NCBI GenBank assembly: GCA_009711615.1
Contig: VENI01000009.1
Location: 413,649 to 477,648, forward strand
DNA: 64,000 nt
Origin: Bacillota bacterium
GTDB taxonomy: Bacteria; Bacillota; Desulfotomaculia; Desulfotomaculales; Desulfohalotomaculaceae
Direction: 5' to 3'
The position numbers and the translations under genes are program-made. The notes under the pieces were generated by a model that did no database searches, had not been told where the DNA came from, and worked only from the letters and a program-made list of their open reading frames with translations. Below are positions 1 through 8,338 of the stretch, in pieces. Each line of letters opens with the position of its first letter. Position 1 is the stretch's first letter.

Positions 1-1108
1 AAGAGGGTATTTTATCTTCAGGCACACCACCTGGGCAGCCCGTTCGATTCGTTTCCATTTGATATGCGCCACAATCATGACTGCCGGGCAGCGTGACTTG
101 GTAGAGCTTTTTTGTTCGTAATGTATTATAATACTTCTCCATCCATCGCTCACGATCAAGTACAAGTGATGTTGAGAACCAAAGATGAGGATGCACTATC
201 CCTGGAATTAGAGGATCTGATTGATGGGTCTGAATGGCCATGGATGCATCTGAAGCAACTGCCACAGAGCAATTAACCCCAGTATCAAATTGAGAACTAA
301 ACACAAACCAACTTACAGACAAACTTTCATTATCAATAGAGCCAACACGTTTGTAAAGGTTTCCATCTTTATGAAACGTTATAATTACAACACCATTGTC
401 TGCTATAGCAATAGAGGGATGTTCTCCTTCAAATAAACCAACGGCGTCTCGCCAATCGATTTTATTCTCACCGATTTTACCTACTTTGTAATGGATCTCA
501 CCACCCGGAGACACATGAACTTCCACAACGGTTCCCTTATTGTTAATTGCAACTTGAGGCGAATCGCCATAATCATAATGATGGCTATCCTCGCCTTCGC
601 TTTTCTTCCAATATATTGAGTAATCTTCATCAACCCAACCTACTCGATACCAAAGTTTATTAGAAAATGAACTTTGTGTTTTATGCACTTCTATACACCA
701 GTTCCAATTATTGAGTGCAATCGAAGGGGTAATTCCCCTATCATATTCTCTTTCTTCATACCACTGTATTGTATTCCCTTCAATTTTACCCACAGTATAC
801 GAGAGGTCATAGTCTTCTGGAGGCACATCATCATAAGCCTCATGAACTTCAACTACAATACCTATATCATTTAAAGCAACTGACGGATTGTACCCGTTAC
901 AAAGATTCTTGCTAATTCTCCATGATACATCCATTTGCTGGGTTTGGCCTAAATGGTACCAAAGTTCCCAGCCCAAGACAGACTCCTCTTCATGAATTTC
1001 TACAATCTTTCTCTTGTTATTAATAGCGACGGACGAATCTTTCCCCTTTTCTGCTTCTCCGGCATTAATAATCTCGGCAGACAACCCAAATTCAACATCA
1101 TTATGCAT
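1..1108 (-). CDS. Repeat (propeller-like) protein with start of a PI-PLC X-like domain, partial
   Basis: The open frame runs from an ATG at 1108 off the left edge, giving 369 residues with no stop. An AGGGGG ribosome site lies 8 bases before the ATG. Six repeats of about 50 residues are visible, at residues 24-54, 74-107, 128-157, 184-210, 230-256 and 279-311. Each has the pattern P-S-V/I-A-x-N-x-x-G-x-V-V-E-V-H followed by L-W-Y-x-V-G, which suggests blades of a six-bladed beta propeller. After them, residues 335-349 (LYQVTLPGSHDCGAY) resemble the first motif of the phosphatidylinositol-specific phospholipase C X domain, where the His is catalytic. No signal peptide is seen. The repeats are direct observation; the propeller and phospholipase assignments are inference, and most of the catalytic domain lies outside the window. 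Confidence 0.7.
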   Translation of the reverse strand, partial: MHNDVEFGLSAEIINAGEAEKGKDSSVAINNKRKIVEIHEEESVLGWELWYHLGQTQQMDVSWRISKNLCNGYNPSVALNDIGIVVEVHEAYDDVPPEDYDLSYTVGKIEGNTIQWYEEREYDRGITPSIALNNWNWCIEVHKTQSSFSNKLWYRVGWVDEDYSIYWKKSEGEDSHHYDYGDSPQVAINNKGTVVEVHVSPGGEIHYKVGKIGENKIDWRDAVGLFEGEHPSIAIADNGVVIITFHKDGNLYKRVGSIDNESLSVSWFVFSSQFDTGVNCSVAVASDASMAIQTHQSDPLIPGIVHPHLWFSTSLVLDRERWMEKYYNTLRTKKLYQVTLPGSHDCGAYQMETNRTGCPGGVPEDKIPS

Positions 1109-1432
1109 GATATATGCCCCCTTATACCTTGTAATATATGTTATTCAAAGAAGGAAAAGATGAAACTAAATTATGAAAAAGACATATAGAAATACGTTAA
1201 ATTTAGATCCGAATATACAAGGTACGGAAATATTAATGCTACAAAGGCTGTTAAAGAAATTCCGAAGGCAACTATATATATTTTTTATGAAGACTATATA
1301 AACTAGAATGATTAAAAAATGTGCCCTACTTGTTAACAGTATACAAATTGGCTATATCTTCCTATATATGATCACACAAATTAAATTGTAGACATACTAT
1401 GTACTGAAGAATCATGAAAGGAGATGCTCTTT
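1109..1432. other. Intergenic region between divergent genes
   Basis: This AT-rich spacer separates the left-edge gene from the DUF11 operon, so it should carry both promoters. The only promoter-like string noted is CATACTAT at 1393-1400, 32 bases before the DUF11 start. It resembles the -10 of mother-cell sporulation sigma factors (SigE/SigK type), but no convincing -35 was found. No RNA gene or repeat was recognised. Confidence 0.4.
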
Positions 1433-3304
1433 ATGGCAGTTGCTGATTTATCTGTCGTTAAGACGAGTTCACCCAACCCTGGGGGCATAGGGCAACCTCT
1501 TTACTATACTATTATTGTTAGTAACCATGGCCCAGAAACAGCAACTAGTGTCATGCTAGAAGACACAATTCCTACGGGGGTGTGTCTAACTGATATTACA
1601 ATAGAACAAGGAACCTATTCTTATGAAAATGGTACCATAACATGGAATGTAGGTACTTTGCAAGCAGATGATACAAAGACAATGACAATTAGCGTCATAC
1701 CTCAAACTGCAGGTACAATGGGTAACACCGCAACCGTCTATCATAATAATGAAGGGGATGAAGATCCAAACCCTGATAACAACACCGTATTTTCAGAAGT
1801 TACTGTTACTCCCGGTGTTGATTTGGTGATATTAAAGGAGAGTTATCCTAGAGAGACAAGCATAGGTGATACACTCACATATTTAATCACAGTTCTAAAC
1901 AGTGGCCCTTCACCAGCAAATAATGTTAGCGTAACGGATAATCTTCCAGCAGGTGTAGTTGTAGAATCAATAACAACAAGTAAGGGAATCTGTCAAACCA
2001 CTGGGAATACTTTAAACTGTGATTTAACTAGCTTAGATGCAAATGAGCGCTGGAATATAAGAATTGATGTCATTCCTTCTACTGAAGGTGAAATAGTAAA
2101 TACTGCGGAGGTCACGTCTGATGAGCCAGATTCTAACCCAGAAAATAATACAGATAGAGTGACTACAATTGTTGGTCCAACTGCAGACCTTTCAATTTCA
2201 AAGGCAGTTTCCACTACAGAAGTGGTTGTAGACAACACTCTGACATATACACTCTTGGTTACAAATCATGGACCCTCTGATGCTACCAATGTTGTGGTGA
2301 TAGACACCTTACCATCAAATGTGAGTGTAAGTTCTATCACTGCTAGTCAAGGGACCTGTTACCAAATAGGAGATGTGATTACCTGCAATCTAGGAGATTT
2401 AGAAAAGGATCAAACCATACCAATAGATATTGATATTAAACCAAACGAACCAGGATTTATTATCAATTCAGCGGATGTAAGTGCGAACGAAGTAGATCCA
2501 AACAAATGTAACAACACTACTACTGCAGGTGTCTATGTTAAGAAAACAGTAGGCACAGACTTATCTGTTATAAAATCACATAATCCTGAGCCAGTTGCAA
2601 TTTGTACTCCTGTAAAATATACAATTACGGTTGCAAATAATGGACCAACAAGTGCTACCGGTATAATACTGTCTGATAAAGCACCTTCTTCTCTTGAGAT
2701 TTTATCAATAGCTTCTAGTCAAGGAATGTGCTGTGTTTGTAATGAGAAAGATTGTCATAGTCCATCTAAACACTATCATTATGGGGATAGGGATCATAAT
2801 TGTAAAAGAATGAATGATTGTCATGGTGATAGTCATATAACTTGTCAGTTAGGTGCCCTTACTTCAGGTGCAAGTGCAACTGTGGAAATATGTGCCAGAC
2901 CGTTGTTATTAGGGAGCATCTCAAATACAGCTATTGTTACCTCCAACCAAGAAGACCTAGATCCAAGTAATAATGAAGTAACTGATACACTTACTGTTGT
3001 GACGCTAGAGGAACAAATTGAGTTAATCATTAACTTTATTTACGAGCTGATTACTCTATGTCTGATTGAAGAGAAAAATGGGGATGTATTAGTAAACATT
3101 CTTAAGGATGCGAAGACTGCATTATGCTGTGGTGACACATGTAAATTTGAAAGAAAGCTAGGTTATTTTATTAAAAAGGTTGAGAGATATATTGAAAGAG
3201 GTTTAATTCCAGAAGAGCAGGGGTGCTATCTCGAAAAAACAGTTCGGTTAATAAAGAAGGAATATAAATGTAGAGGATGTCGGGGAGCTGATATACATGA
3301 ATGA
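1433..3304 (+). CDS. DUF11 repeat protein with Cys/His-rich insert
   Basis: About 623 residues. Four tandem DUF11 (beta-sandwich, Ig-like) repeats of about 120 residues each begin with a D-L-S-V-x-K-type strand and contain the N-x-G-P motif and an N-P-x-N-N end. The fourth repeat (from about residue 372) is interrupted near residues 430-475 by an insert rich in Cys and His (for example KDCHSPSKHYHYGDRDHNC), which could bind metal. After about residue 535 comes a helical, Cys-containing tail ending in CRGCRG. AAAGGAG lies 9 bases before the ATG at 1433; an ATG at 1424 touches the ribosome site and is less likely. No signal peptide or wall anchor is seen, unusual for DUF11 proteins, which are mostly secreted. 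The stop overlaps the next gene by 8 bases. A role as a spore-layer protein is possible but unproven. Confidence 0.8.
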   Translation: MAVADLSVVKTSSPNPGGIGQPLYYTIIVSNHGPETATSVMLEDTIPTGVCLTDITIEQGTYSYENGTITWNVGTLQADDTKTMTISVIPQTAGTMGNTATVYHNNEGDEDPNPDNNTVFSEVTVTPGVDLVILKESYPRETSIGDTLTYLITVLNSGPSPANNVSVTDNLPAGVVVESITTSKGICQTTGNTLNCDLTSLDANERWNIRIDVIPSTEGEIVNTAEVTSDEPDSNPENNTDRVTTIVGPTADLSISKAVSTTEVVVDNTLTYTLLVTNHGPSDATNVVVIDTLPSNVSVSSITASQGTCYQIGDVITCNLGDLEKDQTIPIDIDIKPNEPGFIINSADVSANEVDPNKCNNTTTAGVYVKKTVGTDLSVIKSHNPEPVAICTPVKYTITVANNGPTSATGIILSDKAPSSLEILSIASSQGMCCVCNEKDCHSPSKHYHYGDRDHNCKRMNDCHGDSHITCQLGALTSGASATVEICARPLLLGSISNTAIVTSNQEDLDPSNNEVTDTLTVVTLEEQIELIINFIYELITLCLIEEKNGDVLVNILKDAKTALCCGDTCKFERKLGYFIKKVERYIERGLIPEEQGCYLEKTVRLIKKEYKCRGCRGADIHE

Positions 3305-4325
3305 AACAAACAAAATTGAATCAAATAAGTTTCTAAATGAAGTTGAAAACATTGCAGAAAAAATTGAAGAACTAATAGAGATCTCCCCAAGGATAAAAGA
3401 AGGTAGTTATCCTAATCAGTTGAATATACTTATTGAACAATTAAAGATATTACCAGAAAATGAATTAATTGAAGCATATACTGGCTTAAAGGATATGCCT
3501 GGCTGGATTGAACTTCCAGATCGAATAGATGACGTGATAGAAAAAGTAAAGAAGGCATTAGATCCAAGACCTTTAAAACCATCAAATATTGTCATCACAC
3601 AAGCGAACTGCAACTTAGGAGCTTGTCCTGATGGTCCTACACAAGTACAAGTTGATAAACTATTAATTGCAGTCGCTTCAGCTGACGTTGCTACCGCCCT
3701 TGCCCAAGCAACTGCTGACACCATTGCTATTTTCTCAGAGCGTGGAGGAAAGATTGCTCAAGCTATCGCAAGCGGATTAGATGTTGTTGGTAAGAGTCTA
3801 GCTTTAGCAGCTACTATCGAGCAGCGTGATGCGGACAAAGTAGCAGAATGTGAAGATGAAGCACTAAAACGTCTTTTGTTAAGTATGTGCAATACGATAA
3901 ATGACATTAATCATAAGGCAGATCAAATAATTGACAAATTAGAAATCATTGATCAAAAGCTAGATGTCATAATAAATCTTGCACAAGAGATCAAGGAAGT
4001 AGTGGACGAAATCTTGCTTCATCAGATAGAGGAAGCATTAACTGAGTGTATGATGCTTGTAAGTCTTTATCTACCAGAAGATACCTTTGGTAGTATTGGT
4101 AGAGTACAAAATATTGTTAAAAAGTTAATCGAATATGCCAAAACTTCTGGAATAACAGTAGCCAATGCAGAATCATACTGGCGACAGGGTTCAAATTCCC
4201 TTTCAACAAACCAATATGAGAAGGCGTTGGGTTGGTTTATGTTAGCTTATAAACAACTACAAAATAAAGATATATTCGCTATACCATGTTCTACTGATCC
4301 ATGCAAGGATAATAGAGGAAAGTAA
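3297..4325 (+). CDS. Unknown helical protein, partner of the DUF11 protein
   Basis: 342 residues, overlapping the DUF11 gene by 8 bases, so probably translationally coupled. I do not recognise a family. The N-terminal 90 residues are charged and helical. Residues about 115-180 form an Ala-rich stretch (ADVATALAQATADTIAIF and following) that could be an amphipathic or membrane-associating helix pair. Residues about 195-250 are heptad-like (IIDKLEIIDQKLDVIINLAQE) and probably coiled coil, and the C-terminal 60 residues look TPR-like (SYWRQGSNSLSTNQYEKALG). There are a few Cys (NCNLGACP and CSTDPC) and no signal peptide. Function is unknown; the context suggests it works with the preceding protein. 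Confidence 0.75.
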   Translation: MNETNKIESNKFLNEVENIAEKIEELIEISPRIKEGSYPNQLNILIEQLKILPENELIEAYTGLKDMPGWIELPDRIDDVIEKVKKALDPRPLKPSNIVITQANCNLGACPDGPTQVQVDKLLIAVASADVATALAQATADTIAIFSERGGKIAQAIASGLDVVGKSLALAATIEQRDADKVAECEDEALKRLLLSMCNTINDINHKADQIIDKLEIIDQKLDVIINLAQEIKEVVDEILLHQIEEALTECMMLVSLYLPEDTFGSIGRVQNIVKKLIEYAKTSGITVANAESYWRQGSNSLSTNQYEKALGWFMLAYKQLQNKDIFAIPCSTDPCKDNRGK

Positions 4326-4344
4326 AAATTAATAAGCAGACGCA

Positions 4345-4370
4345 TGACAGGGGGACGGGGTTATTGTCAC
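4345..4370 (+). repeat. REP-like repeat, left inverted copy
   Basis: This 26-base motif (TGACAGGGGGACGGGG followed by TTATTGTCAC) is the reverse complement, with one mismatch, of 5153-5178. It can itself fold because TGAC and GTCA ends pair. GGGGACGG-type repeats of this kind are commonly linked to REP-associated (Y1) transposases in Clostridia; no such gene is present here. Confidence 0.7.
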
Positions 4371-4542
4371 ACACTCTGTGAATTCTACTCCTAGGGCGTC
4401 TTTCCCTATCTATATTAAAATATCATCTATCTGATTACTTCTTTCAATATAGTTAGTGTAATTTGTCCATAAATAGTTTTCAATTTTGGTTACAGCCTTT
4501 GCAGAATTCTGAAAAATATATCAAAGAACTGTTAAGAAATAT

Positions 4543-4562
4543 GTGTGTCAATACCCCCGTCC
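4543..4562 (-). repeat. Degenerate REP-like repeat copy
   Basis: GTGTGTCAATACCCCCGTCC matches the first part of the 5153-5178 motif with a few changes, and is inverted relative to 4345-4370. It lies just before the transposase remnant. Confidence 0.45.
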
Positions 4563-4599
4563 TAATATATTAAAAGAAAGTTTTAAAAGGAGAATAAAA

Positions 4600-4690
4600 A
4601 TGTCCTTTATAAAAGGTATAGAAAGAAACCAAAAAATGATGTTTCCAGTGTATCTTGAGGATTATATAAGTGAACAAAATACCGTGGCTT
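4600..4690 (+). pseudogene. Transposase N-terminal fragment (IS1182-like)
   Basis: Starting at ATG 4600 behind AAAGGAG, the first 29 residues (MSFIKGIERNQKMMFPVYLE, then DYISEQNTV) match the conserved N-terminus of IS1182-type DDE transposases: F-I-K-G-x-x-R-N-Q then F-P-x-x-L-x-D-Y-I-x-E-x-N-x-V. After that the similarity stops abruptly, and the remaining open frame to 4917 does not look like transposase. A full transposase is about 450-550 residues, so this is a relic. The family name is from memory of the motif, not a search. Confidence 0.6.
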
Positions 4691-5152
4691 TTTCAATAAC
4701 TTTTATTATTTGGTCATTTGATTGTACTGCAGTAATTTTTGTTAATATCTCATCAGTAAAATTGTTAATAATATCATCTAACTCTATTGTTTTACCTGTA
4801 AATTCATTTAGTGGTATTCTTAAAATTGGAAAAAGTCCTATTGGAAAAACGAAGCTCCAAATACCCTCAAATTCCCTGTTTGATTTATTATATAATACTT
4901 ATCTCTTATCCCATTAAAGTGGAAACGTGTTGATGTAGTCCTAACTTTTTCATCCGTTATGTACTCAATTGGGGAAGAATTATAAAATGCGCAAGAGGTA
5001 CAATTAAATAAGCAACCATCTTAATAAAACGGTTGTTATTTTTCATCTTTAATTTTTAAGCATAAAGTTGCCATGAGTTTTACATATTAAATTTACTATG
5101 CTGAATAATAATCACTTTGCTTTACTGATATAGACTAAAGTCTGAACTTACC

Positions 5153-5207
5153 GTGACAACAACCCCGTCCCCCTGTCACCCTGCTGATTACCGTCCCCTT
5201 GTCACCC
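5153..5207 (-). repeat. REP-like repeat, right copies
   Basis: 5153-5178 (GTGACAACAACCCCGTCC and following) is inverted relative to 4345-4370. A second partial copy (ACCGTCCCCTTGTCACC) follows within 5189-5207. Together with the left copy they bracket the transposase remnant, outlining an element of about 830-860 bases. Confidence 0.65.
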
Positions 5208-5241
5208 TTAAAGTGTTGAAAATGGAGGTTAAAAAAGTAAT

Positions 5242-5280
5242 AAAAAAAGCTATCACCCAACAATAAGGGATGATAGCTTT
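5242..5280 (-). terminator. Rho-independent terminator below tRNA-Gly
   Basis: A hairpin with arms 5246-5258 and 5267-5280 (AAAGCTATCACCC against GGGATGATAGCTTT, one bulge) is followed on the minus strand by a run of seven T. It would end transcription of tRNA-Gly and possibly of the long operon above it. Confidence 0.8.
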
Positions 5281-5296
5281 ACTTTATAAAAATAAA

Positions 5297-5370
5297 TGGA
5301 GCGGGTGATGGGAATCGAACCCACGTAGCCGGCTTGGAAGGCCGGTGCTCTACCATTGAGCTACACCCGC
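5297..5370 (-). tRNA. tRNA-Gly (anticodon TCC)
   Basis: On the minus strand this reads GCGGGTGTAGCTCAATGG and onward, with all four arms. The anticodon loop is CTTCCAA (TCC), the T loop is GGTTCGATTCC, the acceptor stem is GCGGGTG paired with CACCCGC, and CCA is encoded at the 3' end. The length is 74 bases. Confidence 0.97.
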
Positions 5371-5503
5371 TTAAAAGAGTTATTATCTTTAACGCAAGAG
5401 TTATTATAACTTAAATACTTTTCAATGTCAAGAACTAAATATTATTTCCTGACCGACAAATACTATTTTAACATATACCGTTGTTAATAGCAACTGTTAG
5501 ATC

Positions 5504-5980
5504 TTATAATTCAAAAATATCTACAAGTACTTCATCTCCAAATATTTCTATTAACCCATATGTCGGACCCTTCTTTCCCCTTGGCTGAGTCACGCTTCCG
5601 GGATTGCATATTATAATTTTCTCTTGTTCGTCTATTATTGGAATGTGGGTATGGCCGTGCACCACTAAGTCAACACTGTGCTGCTTGGCTTTTTTTATTA
5701 ATACGTCGTGTGAAGCCTTTACATCATACTTGTGTCCGTGGGTTAGCCAGATTTTCTTACCCGCCGCATCTATTAGCAGGTCTTCTGGTTCCTTTACATC
5801 CCAGTCACAGTTACCTACCACTGCACATACCAGTAGCTCTTTAGTTTTTGCTAATTGATGAGCATCCTTGTAATGGTCACCAGCATGCAGCAGCAGATCA
5901 ATTTTTCCCATGTTATTAAGTGCTATTCTAGCTCCATCCAAGTTCCCATGGGTGTCGCTCAATACACCAATACGCACCAT
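5504..5980 (-). CDS. YfcE/MJ0936-type metallophosphoesterase
   Basis: 158 residues of the small calcineurin-like phosphoesterase family. All the metal-binding blocks are present: SDTHGN near the N-terminus, GDH at about 40, GNCD at about 63, GH at about 87 and GHTH at about 114. Relatives are cytoplasmic Mn-dependent phosphodiesterases whose natural substrates are mostly unknown. The ATG follows the rdgB stop after a single base, so it is the last gene of the operon and translation is probably coupled. The family is certain, the substrate is not. Confidence 0.93.
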   Translation of the reverse strand: MVRIGVLSDTHGNLDGARIALNNMGKIDLLLHAGDHYKDAHQLAKTKELLVCAVVGNCDWDVKEPEDLLIDAAGKKIWLTHGHKYDVKASHDVLIKKAKQHSVDLVVHGHTHIPIIDEQEKIIICNPGSVTQPRGKKGPTYGLIEIFGDEVLVDIFEL

Positions 5981-5981
5981 A

Positions 5982-6587
5982 TCACTCTTCCTTGCCTACC
6001 ATTTTGGCTAGTATTTCCACCGCCCCTTTGAGGGCTTTACCCCGGTGACTAATTTTGTTCTTTTCATTCATATCTAACTCAGCAAAAGTTTTATCATATT
6101 TCGGAACATAAAACAAGGGGTCATAACCAAAACCACCCTCTCCTTTAAGCTGTTCTAGAATATATCCCTCACAGAATCCGTCGCTGGTATGTAGTTCACC
6201 CTCTGGGGTACAAATGGCTATTACGCAGCGAAATCTGGCCGTGCGCTGCTCCCAGGGAACGTTTCTCATTTGTTCCAGCAGTTTATTGTTATTGGCGGTA
6301 TCATCCTTTGGGATGCCGGCAAACCGGGCTGAATGAACACCGGGTTTTCCACCCAAGTGATCTACTTCCAACCCTGAATCATCTGCCAGTACCGGTAAGC
6401 CGGTATATTTAGCGGCCTCTTTAGCTTTTTTAATGGCATTATCTTTAAAAGTACTTCCATCTTCTACTGTTTCGGGCATATTGGGGTAATGGGCCAGGGA
6501 AATCACATTAATGTTCTGAGGTGCCAACATGGTGCGCAGTTCTTCCAATTTTCCCTTGTTTCCACTGGCCAGCACCAGTTTATACAC
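5982..6587 (-). CDS. rdgB: XTP/dITP pyrophosphatase (RdgB/HAM1)
   Basis: 201 residues. The enzyme hydrolyses non-canonical purine triphosphates (XTP, dITP, ITP) to monophosphates and pyrophosphate, keeping them out of DNA and RNA. The N-terminal [14 protein letters not shown] block, the ADDSGLEVD motif, [10 protein letters not shown] and the C-terminal SHRGKAL are family signatures. The open frame allows a GTG at 6596, but the GTG at 6587 sits 9 bases after AGGTGA and gives the usual start ([10 protein letters not shown]). The gene overlaps the end of rph by 8 bases, a common arrangement in Firmicutes. Confidence 0.95.
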   Translation of the reverse strand: MYKLVLASGNKGKLEELRTMLAPQNINVISLAHYPNMPETVEDGSTFKDNAIKKAKEAAKYTGLPVLADDSGLEVDHLGGKPGVHSARFAGIPKDDTANNNKLLEQMRNVPWEQRTARFRCVIAICTPEGELHTSDGFCEGYILEQLKGEGGFGYDPLFYVPKYDKTFAELDMNEKNKISHRGKALKGAVEILAKMVGKEE

Positions 6588-7338
6588 TGCTAACACTCAC
6601 CTTTCCCACTTCTTCCGCCAAGCTTCCTAGGGCATCTTTTTGTAACTGCACTAACTCCTCAATACCATTTTCTGCATAATCCATCATTTTATCCATTTCA
6701 CCACGGGAAAAAGTATATTCTTCACCGGTACCCTGTATTTCTACAAACTCACCATTGCCCGTCATGATGATGTTCATATCCACCTCGGCAGCGGAGTCTT
6801 CCTGATAGTTAAGATCCAGTATCACTTCATTATGTAACCTACCAACACTAATGGCCGCCAGATAGTCTTTAACCGGAATATAGCTAATGTAACCTTTTTT
6901 CTTGATATAATTCAAGGCATCAATTAAAGCCACAAAGGCACCGGTAATAGATGCAGTACGGGTACCTCCGTCGGCTTGTATTACGTCGCAGTCCAGTGTA
7001 ATACTTCTTTCACCCAACACTCCAAGGTCAACCACTGACCGCAATGACCGGCCGATTAGACGTTGAATTTCCATTGTCCGGCCACCCAGTTTGCCTTTTG
7101 CCGCTTCGCGTATAGTACGTGTATTTGTGGCCCTGGGTAGAAGCGAGTATTCCGCTGTCACCCACCCCTTTTCAGTACCTTTTAGAAATGGAGGCACCCT
7201 TTCTTCAACAGTGGCATTGCATATTACCTTGGTATCTCCCATTTCTATTAATACGGAGCCTTCCGGATGTTTAATATAATTCCTAGTAATTTTAACAGGT
7301 CTTATTTGTTCTGCATTTCTTCCGTCAACTCTTTGCAC
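6580..7338 (-). CDS. rph: Ribonuclease PH
   Basis: 252 residues, normal length. RNase PH is a phosphorolytic 3'-5' exoribonuclease that trims tRNA precursor 3' ends, removing nucleotides as diphosphates. Recognised blocks are the R-x-D-G-R start, [17 protein letters not shown], the [14 protein letters not shown] segment with the phosphate-binding region, RSLRSVVDL, and [19 protein letters not shown]. The start is a GTG with GGAGGAC 9 bases upstream. It follows the P-loop/SAD gene by 5 bases and overlaps rdgB. Confidence 0.96.
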   Translation of the reverse strand: MQRVDGRNAEQIRPVKITRNYIKHPEGSVLIEMGDTKVICNATVEERVPPFLKGTEKGWVTAEYSLLPRATNTRTIREAAKGKLGGRTMEIQRLIGRSLRSVVDLGVLGERSITLDCDVIQADGGTRTASITGAFVALIDALNYIKKKGYISYIPVKDYLAAISVGRLHNEVILDLNYQEDSAAEVDMNIIMTGNGEFVEIQGTGEEYTFSRGEMDKMMDYAENGIEELVQLQKDALGSLAEEVGKVSVSSV

Positions 7339-7343
7339 AGGTA

Positions 7344-8318
7344 CTAAGTCCTCCCTTTAAATGTTGTATTTTTCGATCTCTTATTGTGGCCAGAAATTAA
7401 CCTGAATTGGTTTGGATGTTCGGGTGTTTCCTCATCTAGCACTGGTCCTACTAAACCAGCAATTGTATAGAATTTATTAATTGGATCCCATTTGAATTCT
7501 TTTACCAACCGAAAATTTTCTACTTCACCAGCACGTTTCACGTGTAGTCGTGGACCAGTGCATTTAATTATACTATTTCCAACTTTAATGTGGTGTTCAT
7601 CATGGTAGTGAATATTTCTGTTTACTGCAATCATTTCTTTAACTCTTTTTTCAACTTCTTCAAGGTCAATATCTGGTTTATTGTTAAACTCAAGCACAAA
7701 GCCGTGCTTTAAATCGTCATGCTCTACCGCTTCTTCCAAGCCCATTTCACGTAGCACATATCCAGTCATATCCTCAGCAGAATGAGCCATTTTACGATAG
7801 ATAAGGGATTCAAAAACAATGTCTGCAATTTCTTGAGGTTCAGGCCCAAAGACATTTGGCCTGGTTACAATAACTTCTTCCCCAATACCTACTAAAATGC
7901 TGGCATTGTAATTAAGGTATGGATAAAGTAAATCAAAATGTTCCACAATAACCCGGTGTTCATCGTCAACGGCTTTTACAATGGCTTCTGCAATTTCATA
8001 GGGTTGCGTAAAAGCCGATTCAAAGCGCATATCCACATGGTATGTGCGACTACGGAAGAAACCCCGCTCAGCATCTTCTAGTATAGGTAGTGGTCTAATA
8101 TTAATACCGTCATCATCATTGGTAAGCTCCAGACCGGGAAACATCCCCCTGATGAGTAGTGATTTACCTGCCCCGGCGTCTCCGATAAACCCAATTAATT
8201 TGTCCATTGGGCTACAGTATCTCTGTGAGATACTGGACCCCAGCGCCATTAAGCGTCTACGACCCCTAGGGGCAAAATACACCGCATGCATCAAATATTC
8301 ATGCACCAGGGAAACCAT
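7344..8318 (-). CDS. P-loop protein with C-terminal SAD-like domain
   Basis: 324 residues. A Walker A motif GDAGAGKS lies at residues 46-53 within an N-terminal nucleotide-binding region. Near residues 230-270 the stretch [19 protein letters not shown], followed by RLVKE, resembles the second additional domain (SAD) of alanyl- and threonyl-tRNA synthetases (C-G-G-P/T-H-V, T-G-E-I-G-x-F), with spacing between Cys and His lengthened. HYHDEHH just before adds possible metal ligands. Such proteins are annotated only by this domain and their reaction is unknown. ATG 8318 has GGGGGAG 8 bases upstream and is preferred over GTG 8327. It sits 20 bases after the MBL gene and 5 before rph. A nucleotide-dependent tRNA or amino-acid editing role is only a guess. 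Confidence 0.75.
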   Translation of the reverse strand: MVSLVHEYLMHAVYFAPRGRRRLMALGSSISQRYCSPMDKLIGFIGDAGAGKSLLIRGMFPGLELTNDDDGINIRPLPILEDAERGFFRSRTYHVDMRFESAFTQPYEIAEAIVKAVDDEHRVIVEHFDLLYPYLNYNASILVGIGEEVIVTRPNVFGPEPQEIADIVFESLIYRKMAHSAEDMTGYVLREMGLEEAVEHDDLKHGFVLEFNNKPDIDLEEVEKRVKEMIAVNRNIHYHDEHHIKVGNSIIKCTGPRLHVKRAGEVENFRLVKEFKWDPINKFYTIAGLVGPVLDEETPEHPNQFRLISGHNKRSKNTTFKGRT

Positions 8319-8338
8319 AAATACCACTCCCCCAAAAA

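Larger units (their letters stand above)
4326..5241. other. Gene-poor region of mobile-element remnants
   Basis: About 900 AT-rich bases between the accessory operon and the terminator below tRNA-Gly. It contains a truncated transposase start (4600 onward) and four copies of a GGGGACGG/CCGTCCCC motif. A minus-strand open frame of about 80 codons (roughly 4684-4905, including residues ELDDIINNFTDEILTKITAV) reads more like protein than the plus-strand frame there, but it has no good start and no recognised family. Nothing else was identified. Confidence 0.5.

Noticed and set aside
674..1189. Two plus-strand open frames of 66 and 78 codons
   Set aside because: They lie antisense to the left-edge repeat protein, whose frame has clear internal repeats and a good ribosome site.
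4543..4917. 124-codon plus-strand frame as a whole gene
   Set aside because: Only codons from 4600 for 29 residues resemble a transposase; the rest looks like non-coding or antisense sequence.
5005..5045. Possible terminator CAACC...GGTTG with T-run
   Set aside because: The stem is only five base pairs and no gene ends there.
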